Source of the DNA: Agapanthus africanus | Lineage: Eukaryota > Streptophyta > Magnoliopsida > Asparagales > Amaryllidaceae | Length of the DNA stretch: 64,000 nt | NCBI GenBank assembly: GCA_030015575.1 | Contig: JASDDO010000018.1 | Coordinates: 229,323,138 to 229,387,137 of the forward strand | Direction: 5' to 3' | Shown here: piece by piece, positions 1-10,961 of the stretch | How positions within the stretch are numbered: the stretch's first letter is position 1 | Layout: each line of letters begins with the position of its first letter | Program-made: the position numbers and the translations under genes | The notes under the pieces: model-generated | What the model was told of the DNA's origin: nothing | Seen by the model: only the letters and a program-made list of their open reading frames with translations | Databases searched by the model: none

Positions 1-53
1 TATTTTAATATTAAATTCCAAAAATAATATTTTATATTTTCTGAAATGTTACA
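1..53 (-). mobile_element. LARD LTR terminus (fragment at window edge)
   Basis: These are the last bases of an LTR in minus orientation. Read on the minus strand, the LTR begins TGTAACATTTCAG, the same start as the complete LTRs at 19604 and 34824 (TGTAACGTTTTG). It is followed at once by a purine tract and the LARD internal domain. Most of this LTR lies outside the window, so the minus array had at least three LTRs. Confidence 0.85.
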
Positions 54-88
54 ATCTTCCCCCTTAAATAAATTCGGTCCCCGAATTT
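54..88 (-). other. Polypurine tract and adjacent palindrome, LARD A
   Basis: On the minus strand a purine run (TAAGGGGGAAGAT) directly abuts the LTR start and would prime plus-strand DNA synthesis. Just inside it lies a perfect inverted repeat, AAATTCGG-GGA-CCGAATTT (70-88). The same pair of signals occurs at 7527-7545, 27150-27168 and 34788-34806. Confidence 0.75.
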
Positions 89-660
89 AAATTTAAACCC
101 CCAAATGCTAAAGCATTTCAATAATCAGCTCAAATCAATGGGGCTCCAAAATCACGGAAAATACAGAAATACCACAGCGCACCCTGTGCGCCTGAAAACG
201 AGTATGAAACTCAAAATCGAACTCCGTCAAGCGTAACGCAATCAATAGAGTTATAATGGAGATACAAATCTCGAAATCCACTACTGAAATCCAATATACA
301 CTAATCGAATACTATAATACGTATATAATACGCATCCTTGGAAAATCTCCTAAAACTGAATAAAACACATGCAAAATCTTTTCTGAATCGACGTGTGATG
401 CGTAACTCACGACATAAGTGATGGATGCTCATTTGTAAAGTAATAAATATACGTTCATCTATGTTTTGCTCCAATATACGTTCCGCCGTTTTGAAATATC
501 CCAAAAGGTTGTCCTTTATAAACGTTCGTGTCGCTCGCCGACACATAGGAAATAGCGAGACTATAGCTCCTTTTTGAAAACCTCTTTTTAAACTTTTAAT
601 GCATGCAAAGTACTCAGGTACTGTCCTCAGATCAGTCATGTTCGGCTACTACATAATATA

Positions 661-1590
661 GTGCCCATCACGAAAACAAAGTGCTCAGGAGCAAAATCAG
701 CCTCAAAAGGCGTATCCAACGATCACGTGCGTCTGGTGCGCACGGAAATCAAAGAAAATACAAGTGCTAAGAATGTGCACAAACCAAACAAGGTGCAACG
801 GGTGTGCACGAAAGCATCTGTCCAGTGCAACGGATGTGCACGACAATATCAAGTGCATCTATAGTGCACAAAATCACATCTCATATCATGCGCCCAACAT
901 GCGCGAAAATCCAAATCAAGTGCATCCGTCATGCACGAATGAAATCTAAATCAACTGCATCCAACATGCACGAGTAAACTCTAAATCAAGTGCATCCAGC
1001 ATGCACGAATAAAATCTCACTCAAGTGCATCCGATGTGCACAAAATCCAATACCAAGCGCCTAATATGCGCAAAAATCCAACCCAAGCGCGTCAGTTCTG
1101 TATAAACCATCTAGTAAAGTAGCATGCACGAAAATGAATGTCAAGTGCAAACGCGCACAAAACACAAATCTGGTGAAACAAATGCTCAAAGACATAAATC
1201 GGGTGCAACAAGTGCACGGAAACTCATCCATAACTCAAATGTGTATAAAAAACAACACCAAGTGTACCAAGGTGTATAAAAATCATAAGCGTGATCAACT
1301 ATGTGCACAGAATCCATCCCAATGCACTGCAAGCACATATAAGCTACACCGAGTGCAAAAACCAAATCGATCGCGTATCACATGCACAAAATCAAATCGA
1401 TAGTATAGAAATCCATAATCATAAGTACATGCAGCCAAGGCAGAAAATCAACATCAAGTGCAATAGATGTGCACAAATCAGAAACCAATGTAGCGGTGTA
1501 TAAATATAAATCATGTGCAATAACAATGCACAAAATAAATATCCAATAGGTGCTGCCATGGTGCACGAACCCATAAATCACGAAACCCAA
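661..1590 (-). repeat. Array of degenerate GTGCA...TGCAC dyads (copy A, expanded)
   Basis: About 930 bases are filled with units of the form AGTGCATCnnnnTGCACRAA, separated by 10-30 bases of AAATCAA-like spacer. Clear examples are near 850, 920, 955, 985, 1024, 1456, 1514 and 1548. Some units carry the matched change GCGC...GCGC (near 886 and 1051), which keeps the dyad. Reading frames through this region are by-products of the repeat. The corresponding arrays in the other three LARD copies are shorter. Confidence 0.75.
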
Positions 1591-2111
1591 TCATCGAAAC
1601 TCAATCCAAGTGATAAAAGTGTCATACTCGGATCACAAAACAAAAATTGAAACAAATGACATTGAGATACACTTCCTACAATGTCGAAAAATATGTCGGT
1701 GCGCCCAAAACTGGCAGAGCAAGAACATCCGCCTGCCTCCTGCTCACGGTCTAGCGTCCTCTGTATCTGGGTCCTCATTTCTCTGTGGATTACCAATCTC
1801 GCAATCCATCAGCTTTTCGGCCTGGTCAGGTGTACTAACGGAAACGATTCCGCTCTGGCACTCCTATGGTCATCTCTCGGCCAATTAGCATGACCACTCG
1901 TAAAGCAGCATGTCACTGGCGTCGGCCTCTGGCCCTCTGAATACACGTGACACAACTGATCCTCGGTGCAAATCTTATCGCAGCAGTGTCCTGGAAAGAA
2001 CCTGCTCAAGGTCTCTTCCGATCTCGCCTATGCCGAACTGTACGGGGGCTGCTACTCTTGCATAATCTTTTCTCGTTTTCTGGACATCTGCGTTCTCAGC
2101 ACAGCATTTCC

Positions 2112-2306
2112 TCAGGAACTGGCCGTATCCCAACGGCTCTGTATACATATCAGATCTTTAATCTCAACGGGGACTAACAACAGCTCATCAACATCTCTCG
2201 CGAACCTCTTGTTCCACTCGTCTTTATTATCGTCCACTTCGACGTCACGTCTTGCTATATGCGTACTGCAATTGTTCTCGGCTACAGTCAATCCGGAGTC
2301 TCTCAC
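2112..2306 (-). pseudogene. Decayed conserved LARD reading frame (fragment)
   Basis: This is a 64-codon open stretch on the element's sense strand. It includes EWNKRFARDVDELL and DLICIQSR, which match EKWSKRFVRDLDEM and DVICIQSR in the plus-array copy (25320-25435) and a similar stretch in internal B (about 19230-19340). Amino-acid resemblance across diverged copies suggests that an ancestor coded for protein here. I do not recognise a domain, and it resembles no gag or pol motif that I know. All copies are broken by stops or frameshifts. Confidence 0.4.
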
Positions 2307-4016
2307 ACGGACTCAAAACTACGAACTCGGTATCTTCATCACTCTGTAGAAGACATCTAGCCAAACACGTCCTCGGGAACTCGTCCTAACCATCGTAGGA
2401 ATACTCGATATTCATCAGTTCTCGATCAACTCACAACGCATCTGGGTGAGGTCCTCTATCTGAAACTGGTCAACTTACCGATCTCACATCGGGGCATCCG
2501 ACGAACAACGTCCTCTCTTGATCGCTCTACTCTAGATCTGCATAAGATTCTCCACACTGGAAATCTTCAACTCAACTGATCCTGCGTCGGCGCATCAAAT
2601 CAAGGGAATCATATCAGTCACTCAACTTGAGATACACTAGCTATCTCCTTTCACATCTCTGGTTGAAAGCTCTAATGGTTTCAGCCCATAAACTCTAAAA
2701 GCGACATCCCATCAATCTCAGCAACAGCTGGGTCGTCTGTCTGCAAGGTAGACGACATCACAAACTCTGAGGTAGACTGTACATCAACAGTCCTTTCACA
2801 ACAGGAAGCCTCTATCAGTGGCCCGATCATCAGGTGCAAAACCGAACACTCGCCTCAAACGAAAGGTCACAACACAAACACTAAATTGAGATGTTCCTAT
2901 GTCACCAGAAAACACGATGGTCGGTCATCGTCTATGACGAGCTCGCCCTGACCGCAACACTAGCAGCAGCTCAATCTGCGCTTGTCACGACCCGGAATGG
3001 CACGTGACTGGCACTTGAATCATGTGAAGTCTATAAGATCCCACCTAATTCAAGTAAGCCAAAAGCCCAGAAATCTAAACCATTTAGAAAGAGAGTGAAG
3101 GAAAAATCATTTAAAAGTTAACATATAGAATCACTTTTTGAAAGTCGTAGTAAGCGTTTTGAAACATCAAGTCTTTTCCAAAAATTTCGGCAGAGTTTCC
3201 TTTGTAAATACTGGCCCCAAACGGGTACAAACATGCATATACATAAGTAATGAATAAAGGCATCACCAAGAGAGAGCTAGCTCTTCGTCAACTGGCAGAA
3301 ACAACCACGCAAGCAATATAATATACAAGGCCGAAGGGCGAGGATCAAATCTCAGAAGGAAAAACCAACGTCCTCAAGAAAACCAGAGAAAAATCATAAA
3401 CATACAAGCGTGTGACTCTAAGGTCGAAAGAATATACATACTGGTCTTCTAATGCTATCAAATAATACAAGTTTGGTTGATGGAGTTACTAGATACAACT
3501 GAAATAAATACAAATACTACGGTGGTCACGATACAAGTGAACCCACCTACCAAAACAATCACTCGGAAGGAAGTAGTGTGCCAGCAAGCTGCAACGAAAC
3601 TTGTACGGCAAAACCTGCAAGAAACAGTGGCACAACGGGGGTGGGTTGCCAACTCATGAGTAGAAAACATCACCGAAAAGAAGTCGCATGTATGACTCTC
3701 TTCTAGGTCATACAATAAAATCCTCAAAATATATATAACCCGAAGCATCTAATAATGGCAAGGGTAATCATCTAAACATAAGTGTAATACCAAGTGCTCG
3801 TGTCAGGGCCTCGGGTATCAACATATCAGAATATGATGTACGAATGCATTAAGAATGAAAACAGAATACATCTTGCATGAGAAAAACTGTTTTCTTATCT
3901 CGGTGAGATTTCTGTATAAAAATCGAAGTACCATCAATGAAATCAACAGAGAATCCATATCAAGCATCGACACAAAACATATATCATAAAATCTCAATAT
4001 CTCAACGTCTCAATAT

Positions 4017-4230
4017 CTCGGGCTCCGGCAATCCGGACTGTCCCATATCATCAAATCCCAATATCTCGGGCTCCGACAATCCGGACTGGCCCATATCATA
4101 AAATCTCAATATCTCAAAGTCTCAATATCTCGGGCTCCGGCAATGCGGACTGGCCAATATCACCAAATCTCAATATCTTGGGCTCCGACAATCCGGACTG
4201 GCCCCGGGATCGGGCAATCCGGGCTGGCCC
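4017..4230 (-). repeat. 48 bp tandem repeat in LARD LTR
   Basis: GGGCTCCGGCAATCCGGACT recurs with starts near 4021, 4069, 4133 and 4181, plus a shortened unit near 4207. The spacing is 48 bases, with one interval of 64 bases that contains an extra CTCAATAT segment. The plus-array LTRs carry only about two divergent units (23055-23175). Confidence 0.8.
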
Positions 4231-4764
4231 AAATATCAAATCTCATGACTACATCGGTATCCTCCGGATATCCGCCGCGTCATAAATAACCGGTCGGTAG
4301 TGCTTCCCTGCCAGGCTCAACGCCATCACCTGCAACCATCTTGCCCCGGGGTACCGTACCGGGTCCACCATGCACCCGCAGACGGTTCATCCTCCTCCTC
4401 GAATCGAGTGTATGACACTGGTCAAGAGCCGAGAAAACTCATGGTGGATACCTCCCACATCATATCACGAGAAAATCGCAATTTTCTATCTTTTAGAAAT
4501 GAAAATGAGTTTATAAAATCCTTGCGGTTTCTCCAAATCCAAAAATCTCATGGAAAATCTGAAATCCCAATCTTGAGAATAAATAAACAGTGAAATAACG
4601 GCATAACGCCCCATAATATTGCATGACAAATGGATAAATACACATGCATGGGTATCTAAGTAAAGAATGCAATATTTAAGATGGCATAGTAATTATATAT
4701 CGAAACTATCTACTAGCAGTTATATCCATGAAATAATATTCCCTAAAGTGTACGTGATATGGAA

Positions 4765-4829
4765 ATTACCGATGATGATGTGTGTGAGCCGGCAAGTAAG
4801 TGTTCATGAATATACGCATCATCGGTAAT
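4765..4829. other. Conserved inverted repeat in LARD LTR
   Basis: ATTACCGATGATG (4765-4777) and its exact reverse complement CATCATCGGTAAT (4817-4829) flank a 39-base loop. The same pair occurs in all three plus LTRs (22474-22539, 30144-30209 with one change, 37770-37825 with one change). Confidence 0.7.
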
Positions 4830-5976
4830 GGTGCCAGTGTCCTGACAACATGGGTTTATTCTAACAAAGGAAAACACATGTACAAGCAAGCAATGCGATA
4901 AGAACAACGTGAATATACGGGAAAAGATGTAGTAACCGCAACATATAATAATATACATTTCTATATACGAGTCATACAGTTTTTGGTGTCTGAAATTGCA
5001 CGAATCGTGGTTTTAGAAAAATAAGACTACGAGTTCTTTGAGAAAAGATACATCCTTTGAAAAATCCGTAGTATCCATCGGCCTATCTTAAAAATACCCA
5101 CGATTCGTTAGTTTCAAAGATAAGTATGACTCGAGCCCAATCTAATATCTACCAAGTAAACTATAGGACGAAGCTAAGAGACTAATCGAAAGGGTAAGGA
5201 AATCCACTTAAGTCCGAGTCGATATATATATATATCTAGTAGTGGGTGATCCCGCCTCAATAGAGTCACATACGATAAAACATATAATATGATATCCTCG
5301 AGTCAAGAGTGCGGATCTATTATCATAATTATATCTCGTACGGTAAATCCATCGTAGGGCATCCCAAAATCGGGGTACGGGTCAACTATCACATATACCT
5401 CAATATCCATATGGTATCTTCATCATAATATCATGAACTAGGGGAACTGATCTAATGTCTAGTACATTCCGATACCACCAACATATATCCACGTGTGTAT
5501 AAAAACACATCGCCCATCGATCCACTATAATATCATGTCGTATCTCATAACACGACCCAAATCACACCACCGATCTCACGGCATCATGCCCGATCACATC
5601 GACTCATCACCAAGTATCATATACTATCCTCATCATCCGTGTATACGTATATGTATATATATATGTACCAACGCATCCACATATATACACACACACACAC
5701 ACATATAACATATACACTCAAACATATCACGTGTGTGCATGTGTGTGTGTGTCAACCTTAACTCTAGGGTTCGCAACTAAGAGGTTAACTAAAAGCACTT
5801 TCTATCAATTACGCTAATACTAACCCATGATCTCTTAAAGCCTTCCTTACTAATTATTTACGTCACACAATACATATATTTATATAAATATAACATGTTC
5901 GTATGCTACACTACGAAACTGCGGGGGTGCTATACGCCATCCACCCGACTTCCCCCGTAGATATACATCTACTCAC

Positions 5977-6047
5977 CTTGATCCTTGCTTGCCGAAGTCG
6001 ATGTCGCCTTGCTCCTACCCTATCGCACGACGTCCACATGTGGCTGC
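5977..6047 (-). other. Exon-like block in LARD LTR
   Basis: On the minus strand this 71-base, relatively GC-rich block is preceded by ATATATGTAG (acceptor-like AG) and followed by GTGAGT (5971-5976, consensus splice donor). The plus-array LTRs carry the equivalent 70-base block with the same flanks. Splicing is inferred, not shown. Confidence 0.4.
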
Positions 6048-6857
6048 CTACATATATAAACGTAAAGTATTGTAAACAGAAATCACGTACGAAAACCAAA
6101 ACGGCACACGAATCACACATAGGTTAAAACCTATGGTCTACTTATGCAGAAGAACCAAATAACTCCCGATATCGACGTACAAACGTCAATCTATCGAGAC
6201 AAAACACAATATCCCAAGTTCAAGTCATGCAAAAGTCACAAATCAAAACAGCAACTTAAGAAAATATTTCCAGATTTTGTTCCAGGTGAAATTAGCCAAT
6301 TCTGCATATGGGGTAGGTTAAATTTGCCTAAAATGGAGCCATGGACCAAGCACGAGGCGATTCCATCGCACCAAGGCCACAATTTGCGGCCAAAATGAGA
6401 TAATTGGCGGCCAAGGTAAGGGGTTAGGGCGTCGGGTCTTGGGGATAGCTTCTAGGGTGTCTGTATACCTCTCACTAATCGCTAAAATTTTTCTAGAGTC
6501 CCCGGGTTAAAGCAGAACTCCAATTATCACCACAATTCCTCACAAAACCCGACGTCGGAGATTCAAAGATCATGTCTTGGGGCTTTAGTCTCTAGTTTAG
6601 TTTACAATATTAACACTACAGGGGTCGTAATCACTAATAACACTCACTTGCACCCTTACAACTCAAGAATCTCCTAAACTTCATCTAGGAATTTTCAAAC
6701 ATCACTAAACCTTTCTTAAACACTTCTAAAATAAAATAGAAGTTAAAGAAAATGAATTACTACACTAATGGTGAAACAATTACCTCATTTGGCAACTCAA
6801 GAATTTTCTTGAGTTGCCCCAAATGCTCAAAATCTTATCTTGCTTAGTCCCCCATGC

Positions 6858-6962
6858 TTATAGTGAGCTTGTGCACATTTTTATTGAAAGGAATGCAAGG
6901 TTTTTGATGTGGATTTGGTGTTGATGTGAGGAGGTAGAGGAGGTGGAGGAGAGGGCAGCCAT
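6858..6962 (-). other. Short Ser/Thr-rich reading frame in LTR, possibly chance
   Basis: A minus-strand frame begins MAALSSTSSTSSHQHQIH and stops after about 35 codons. The composition (Met-Ala start, many Ser and Thr, no acidic residues) resembles a plastid transit peptide. It lies after a CT-rich, promoter-like stretch. The plus LTRs have a related but non-matching frame here, so I regard coding as unlikely. Confidence 0.15.
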
Positions 6963-7907
6963 GAGAGGAAAGAGGAGGAGAAAATGAAGAAGATGAACTG
7001 AAGGCACAAATGAGCTAATGGTCAAAGAACCCCTCACCCTCTCTCTCTCTCTCCTTGCCCATGCTTCCACCATGCCTCCATCTCACATTTTAAAATTCTT
7101 TATCCTTTTTATTTTCTTTTATTAATCTTTTCTTTTAAATCTCATTTTAAAACAAAAGCCATTCTATAAAAAGAAAGAAACATGGTAGAATAAAATGTAA
7201 CAAGTGTATAACATGACATGGTGCATGTCACATGCAAAATCATACTTAATGCATAATTAGTGAACATTAATCAAGCTTAGGCATAATCTTGTATATAATC
7301 AATTGTATAAAATTTATGAAGTGTCTAAATCATATAATATTCTTTCAAAATCAACATTCAAATATAATTTTCCAATATTTCCCAATTTATCGGTATTTAA
7401 TTATACCATATCATTTAAAACCAGTCTTCATACTTTAAAATATCTCTAATATTTATTATTCCATTATATAAATTCCTAAAAATAATATTTTATTTTCTGA
7501 AATGTTATAGTCTTCCCCCCTTAAATAAATTCGGTCCCCGAATTTAAATTTAAACCCCTCAAATACTAAAAAATTTCAGCAAAAACAATCAAGTCGTCGG
7601 GGCACCGAAATCATCAATACGTAAAACAAATCTTAGCGCAAAGCATGCACATGAAAATGAGTATATAACTCAAAATCAAAACTCTGTCAAGTATCACGCA
7701 ATCATCGGAGTTATGGTGAAGATACCAATGTCAAGGTCTAATACGAAAACCAACATGATATATATATCAAAATTATAACATGTACATAGTACGCATCGTT
7801 GTAAACTCGCCAAAACATCTGAAAGAAAATACATGCCAACCCTTTTTCAAGTCATTGTGCGATGCGCGTATCACAGCACAAGTAGCGGGCGTTTATTGTA
7901 AGAAAAA

Positions 7908-7910
<3 letters not shown>

Positions 7911-7967
<57 letters not shown>
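7911..7967. repeat. (TA)n(GA)n microsatellite
   Basis: A TA dinucleotide run is followed by a GA run. A TA run lies at the equivalent position in the plus copies (26738-26792 and near 34408), so the site is ancestral to the family. Confidence 0.9.
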
Positions 7968-8214
7968 TATCCTTTGTTTAACATACACGTCCTCCGTTTC
8001 GAAAGTAATTTAAAAGGGTTTCCTTTGTAAAATGTTTCGTGTCATCTCGGACACATAGGAAAATATAGTGACTGTAGCTCCTTTTTGGAAATCTCTTCGG
8101 TAACTATCGATGCATGCAAAAACACAATCAGGTATTGTCCTCTGACTAGTCCTGCTTGGTTACTATATCAAATAGTAAATATCATAAAAACGTACTACTC
8201 AAAAGAAATCATAC

Positions 8215-8740
8215 TCAATAGTACATGTAACAATGCCGCGTGCGTCTGGTGCGCACAGAAATTGAAATCAATGAATGTGCCATACAAGTGCACAGAAAAA
8301 AATCTAAGTACAACGGGTGTGCACGAAAACACCTGTCAAAGGAAATGAGTGTGCCTGACAACAATATCAGGTGCATCTGATATGCACAAAGAATCCCGAT
8401 TTATTGCATTTGGTGTGCACCAAAATCGCATCAAGTGTGCCAAGTTTGCGCAAGAATCCAACTCAAGTGCATAAGGTGCACGAAAACAAATATCAAATAT
8501 CACAATTGAAATCGACAGTATACAACATACCTCAATCCAAATCAGGTATACCGTGATATATAATCTCACAACCACGTGCATCGGTATGCACAAAATTGAA
8601 TCAAAGTACTAAAAGTGCATGAAAACTACACCGAAGGCACATGTCAAATCACATATATACCATAAGCATGAAATCAAAATCAAAAATCTCGAACGACATC
8701 AAATCTAATCGAGTGCAACTATAGTGCACAAAATCTCAAT
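8215..8740 (-). repeat. GTGCA...TGCAC dyad array (copy B)
   Basis: This is the shorter version of the array at 661-1590, with units near 8240, 8278, 8372, 8408, 8468 and 8718. Most are an AGTGCATC-type half followed within about 5-10 bases by TGCAC. Confidence 0.7.
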
Positions 8741-8922
8741 CATGCAAATAAATTGCCTAAAATACCGAATTCGAAAATGACGAATACGTGATATTCGAAT
8801 CACCAAATCGCAAATCGTAAACACTGTCATCGATATGTCCTTCCTTCAAAGTTGAGAAGGTGCCGGTGCACCAAAACTAGCAGAGCAAGATATCTACTTG
8901 TCTCCTGTTCATGGTCATCGCC

Positions 8923-8927
8923 TTGTG
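8923..8927. repeat. Target-site duplication of copia-1 (left copy)
   Basis: TTGTG lies directly before the LTR at 8928 and is repeated at 18852-18856 directly after the other LTR. The sequences outside the two copies join into continuous LARD internal sequence. Confidence 0.95.
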
Positions 8928-10947
8928 TGTAAGTCCACGTTTCCTACCCAGGTGCTTACGGGGAGGCGGAATAGGAAAAAAACGATTTTTTCTTAAGGCA
9001 ACATGGACTAGAAACTAGAGGATCTTTGCTAAACAAAAACCTAGAAAACTAACTACAAGTTTAGCTACTCGGTTAGAAGGTTATACCTAGGTCTTGAACT
9101 CCTTCTCTTCTTTCTCCTTTGAGTGGTTTGAACGGCTCCTCCTCGTCGTCTTCTCTTTGCCGAAGAAGGATCCACCCGAAGGCCTCTACCTTGAGCTCCT
9201 ACCTCAACCTAGAGGTAACTAAAGTGCTTGGCTTGCTAAACCTAGAACACTAGAATGAGTAGAGTGAAGTCTTGAAGGTTTTATCTCAAGAGCTCATGGT
9301 TCTCAACACATGAGAGATGAGAGCTTTGAGAGAGGAAGAGGATGAGCTAATGGATGAGAGAGAGAATGAGCAAGTGAGAATGAGCTAGCTTTTTTTACAA
9401 CCATGCTCTCAAAATAAGAATAATGATAATAATAATAATAATTAAGAAATTGTGATGGTTAGTTTATGAATGACCATTATCATTTCATCATTTAATGCAT
9501 TTGCAAGAAACAAGAAGCATCTTGCAATTGAAATGATGATGGTCAATTGGTCAACAATAGTCAACCGGTCAACCGAAGTCAAAAAGTCAACAATAGTCAA
9601 ATGGTCAACTCAACCATGGCACAATTATCCTTAATTAATATTATTAATCATATTTCTCATTCTCATTAGGGTTTAGAAAAAGTCAAGGGTCAACAACCCT
9701 AATGAGAATCCTCTGCCTCTGCCTCTGTCAACTGTGCATACACACCCGCATCCGTGTTCCGAGAAACACGAATACAATGAGACAAAACCAATCCCAAAAC
9801 AAATACTAGGATCTGGTTTAAACCAAAGCCCGCTAGTAATAACTGCCCGGACACCAAGCGTGCACAAGTGCGCGGATGTGAACGAACCCCGTCGCAAAAC
9901 CATGCGTGGGACTCTAAAGACTCGACACTACGCTGGCAGTGGGTTCAACCATAGGTCGCAAGCGGTACTAGCTGTACGTAACGGTCCCCAGGTAGATGCC
10001 GATAAGAGACTGATGAGGTGAACCCATCCAAACTCCTACTGAGCCTGAATGTAACAATCTCCGTACAGTCCGGTCTGTTCGTCTGAGAATATCGCATAAC
10101 GGGCCTAGGGGGCGGTAAACGTCAATCCCCTAATAGCGGTACAAGTCGTGTCGGAGTGTAGCCCAGAACACCCTGAGATAAAACTGGAAAACCTACCAGT
10201 ATATCTCGCTTGCCCAGGCCAGGGACTTCGTGTAATGGATCTCCTAGACACAACGCGATATCAAACCCCAATACCGAGAGAGACGAATCCTGTCTAACCG
10301 TCACTGCCTCGAAGTGCTTCGGGACTGCACCCAACACCTACCTGTTTGCACGACTCATTTGAGCCGTGGTAGGGTAGCAATCTAAGAACAGTGGGAACAC
10401 AATCGAGGCGAAGTGATAATGTCAAGTCAGCGGACTAAGCTGTACTCATGTCACCTGGAAACTGATAATTGACGATAGGTATAGTACCAACCAACAGTTC
10501 CCGACGAGTCCTGTCTAGTGTACTCGTAACCTAACGAGCACCCGCATACTATCTCAAGTACGACGTACTAATGGCTGTGGGACAGACCATCTCCCCTGCT
10601 AGAATGATAAGCGCATACGCTAGTCTACTCCGGAGTATCGATGCCCCGTCTCGATAATCCAACGATTAGGGACCTGTATAAGGATGTGCTTGTAGATTAC
10701 CCAGCCCCCACTAGTGTGACTGCTATCATAATGCTGGTAATCAAGCAAAGATCCTAAGGGCTCCACTAATGTGTATAGGCTATATGCTAAAAGAAACACA
10801 TGCACAAATTAAAGTAGAAACAAACCAAGTAGCATACTACCATTTCGAGCAAGATTGTCTATACAACTGTGAATATCCCAAGCTTCCATCAAGTAATATA
10901 CAAACTAGTATGATACAGTAATGGCTTCTAGGGCATATACACTAACA
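8928..10947 (-). mobile_element. Copia-1 3' LTR
   Basis: A 2,020-base LTR that on the minus strand starts TGTTAGTG and ends CTTACA (TG...CA). It lacks a segment of about 45 bases that is present in the 5' LTR near 17768-17814, which explains the length difference (2,020 against 2,064). It contains a W-box cluster at 9541-9695. Confidence 0.95.
9541..9695 (-). promoter_or_regulatory. Cluster of TTGAC (W-box) cores in copia-1 3' LTR
   Basis: About ten GTCAA sequences (TTGAC on the element's sense strand) occur in 155 bases, several as TTGACC or TTGACT. TTGACY is the core bound by plant WRKY factors. The same cluster is in the 5' LTR (17400-17560) and in copia-4 (60960-61150). Its position in the first part of the LTR fits a U3 regulatory region. 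Binding itself is inferred. Confidence 0.5.
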
Positions 10948-10960
10948 ATCTCCCACTTGC
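10948..10960 (-). other. Copia-1 polypurine tract
   Basis: GCAAGTGGGAGAT on the minus strand directly precedes the 3' LTR. The identical sequence lies before the copia-2 3' LTR (48512-48524). Confidence 0.9.
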
Positions 10961-10961
10961 A

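Larger units (their letters stand above)
54..2982 (-). mobile_element. LARD internal domain A (minus array)
   Basis: A 2.93 kb non-coding internal domain lies between two minus-strand LTRs. On the minus strand it should run from a PBS at 2982 to a polypurine tract at 54. The purine tract is present, but the 5' end joins the LTR directly to sequence that lies about 250 bases further inside in other copies, so the PBS is missing. No gag, protease, integrase or reverse transcriptase can be found. It carries an expanded GTGCA...TGCAC dyad array and a decayed short reading frame. A gypsy-type origin (Del/Tekay-like) is inferred only from the LTR termini and PBS type seen in its sister copies. Confidence 0.85.
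2983..7509 (-). mobile_element. Complete LARD LTR (minus array)
   Basis: This 4.53 kb LTR begins at 2983 with TGTCACGACCC, the reverse complement of the GGGTCGTGACA that ends the plus LTRs. It ends at 7509 with a mutated TGTTATA. It is shared by two internal domains, A (54-2982) and B (from 7510). It contains the same ordered landmarks as the plus LTRs: a tandem 48 bp repeat (4017-4230), an inverted repeat (4765-4829), an exon-like block (5977-6047) and a CT-rich region that would be near a promoter (6860-7075). It differs from the plus LTRs at many positions and so belongs to an older or different sub-lineage. It contains no recognisable protein-coding gene. Confidence 0.85.
7510..8927 (-). 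mobile_element. LARD internal domain B, segment 1 (3' end)
   Basis: This is the 3' part of internal domain B, with a purine tract at 7510-7525 and the conserved palindrome at 7527-7545. It continues through an AT/AG microsatellite and a dyad array up to the point where copia-1 inserted (TSD TTGTG at 8923-8927). Adding the other three segments (18857-19603, 39504-40003, 50599-50820) restores a domain of 2,887 bases, close to the 2.9 kb of the other copies. Confidence 0.85.

Noticed and set aside
661..1590. GTGCAC array considered as a CRISPR array
   Set aside because: The repeats are short, degenerate and unevenly spaced, spacers are AT-rich and not unique, and the sequence is plant retroelement.
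6858..7073. Host gene start with a plastid transit peptide in the LARD LTR
   Set aside because: The Ser/Thr-rich frame is short, ends quickly, has no downstream gene and is not kept in the plus LTRs. It is listed only as a weak feature.
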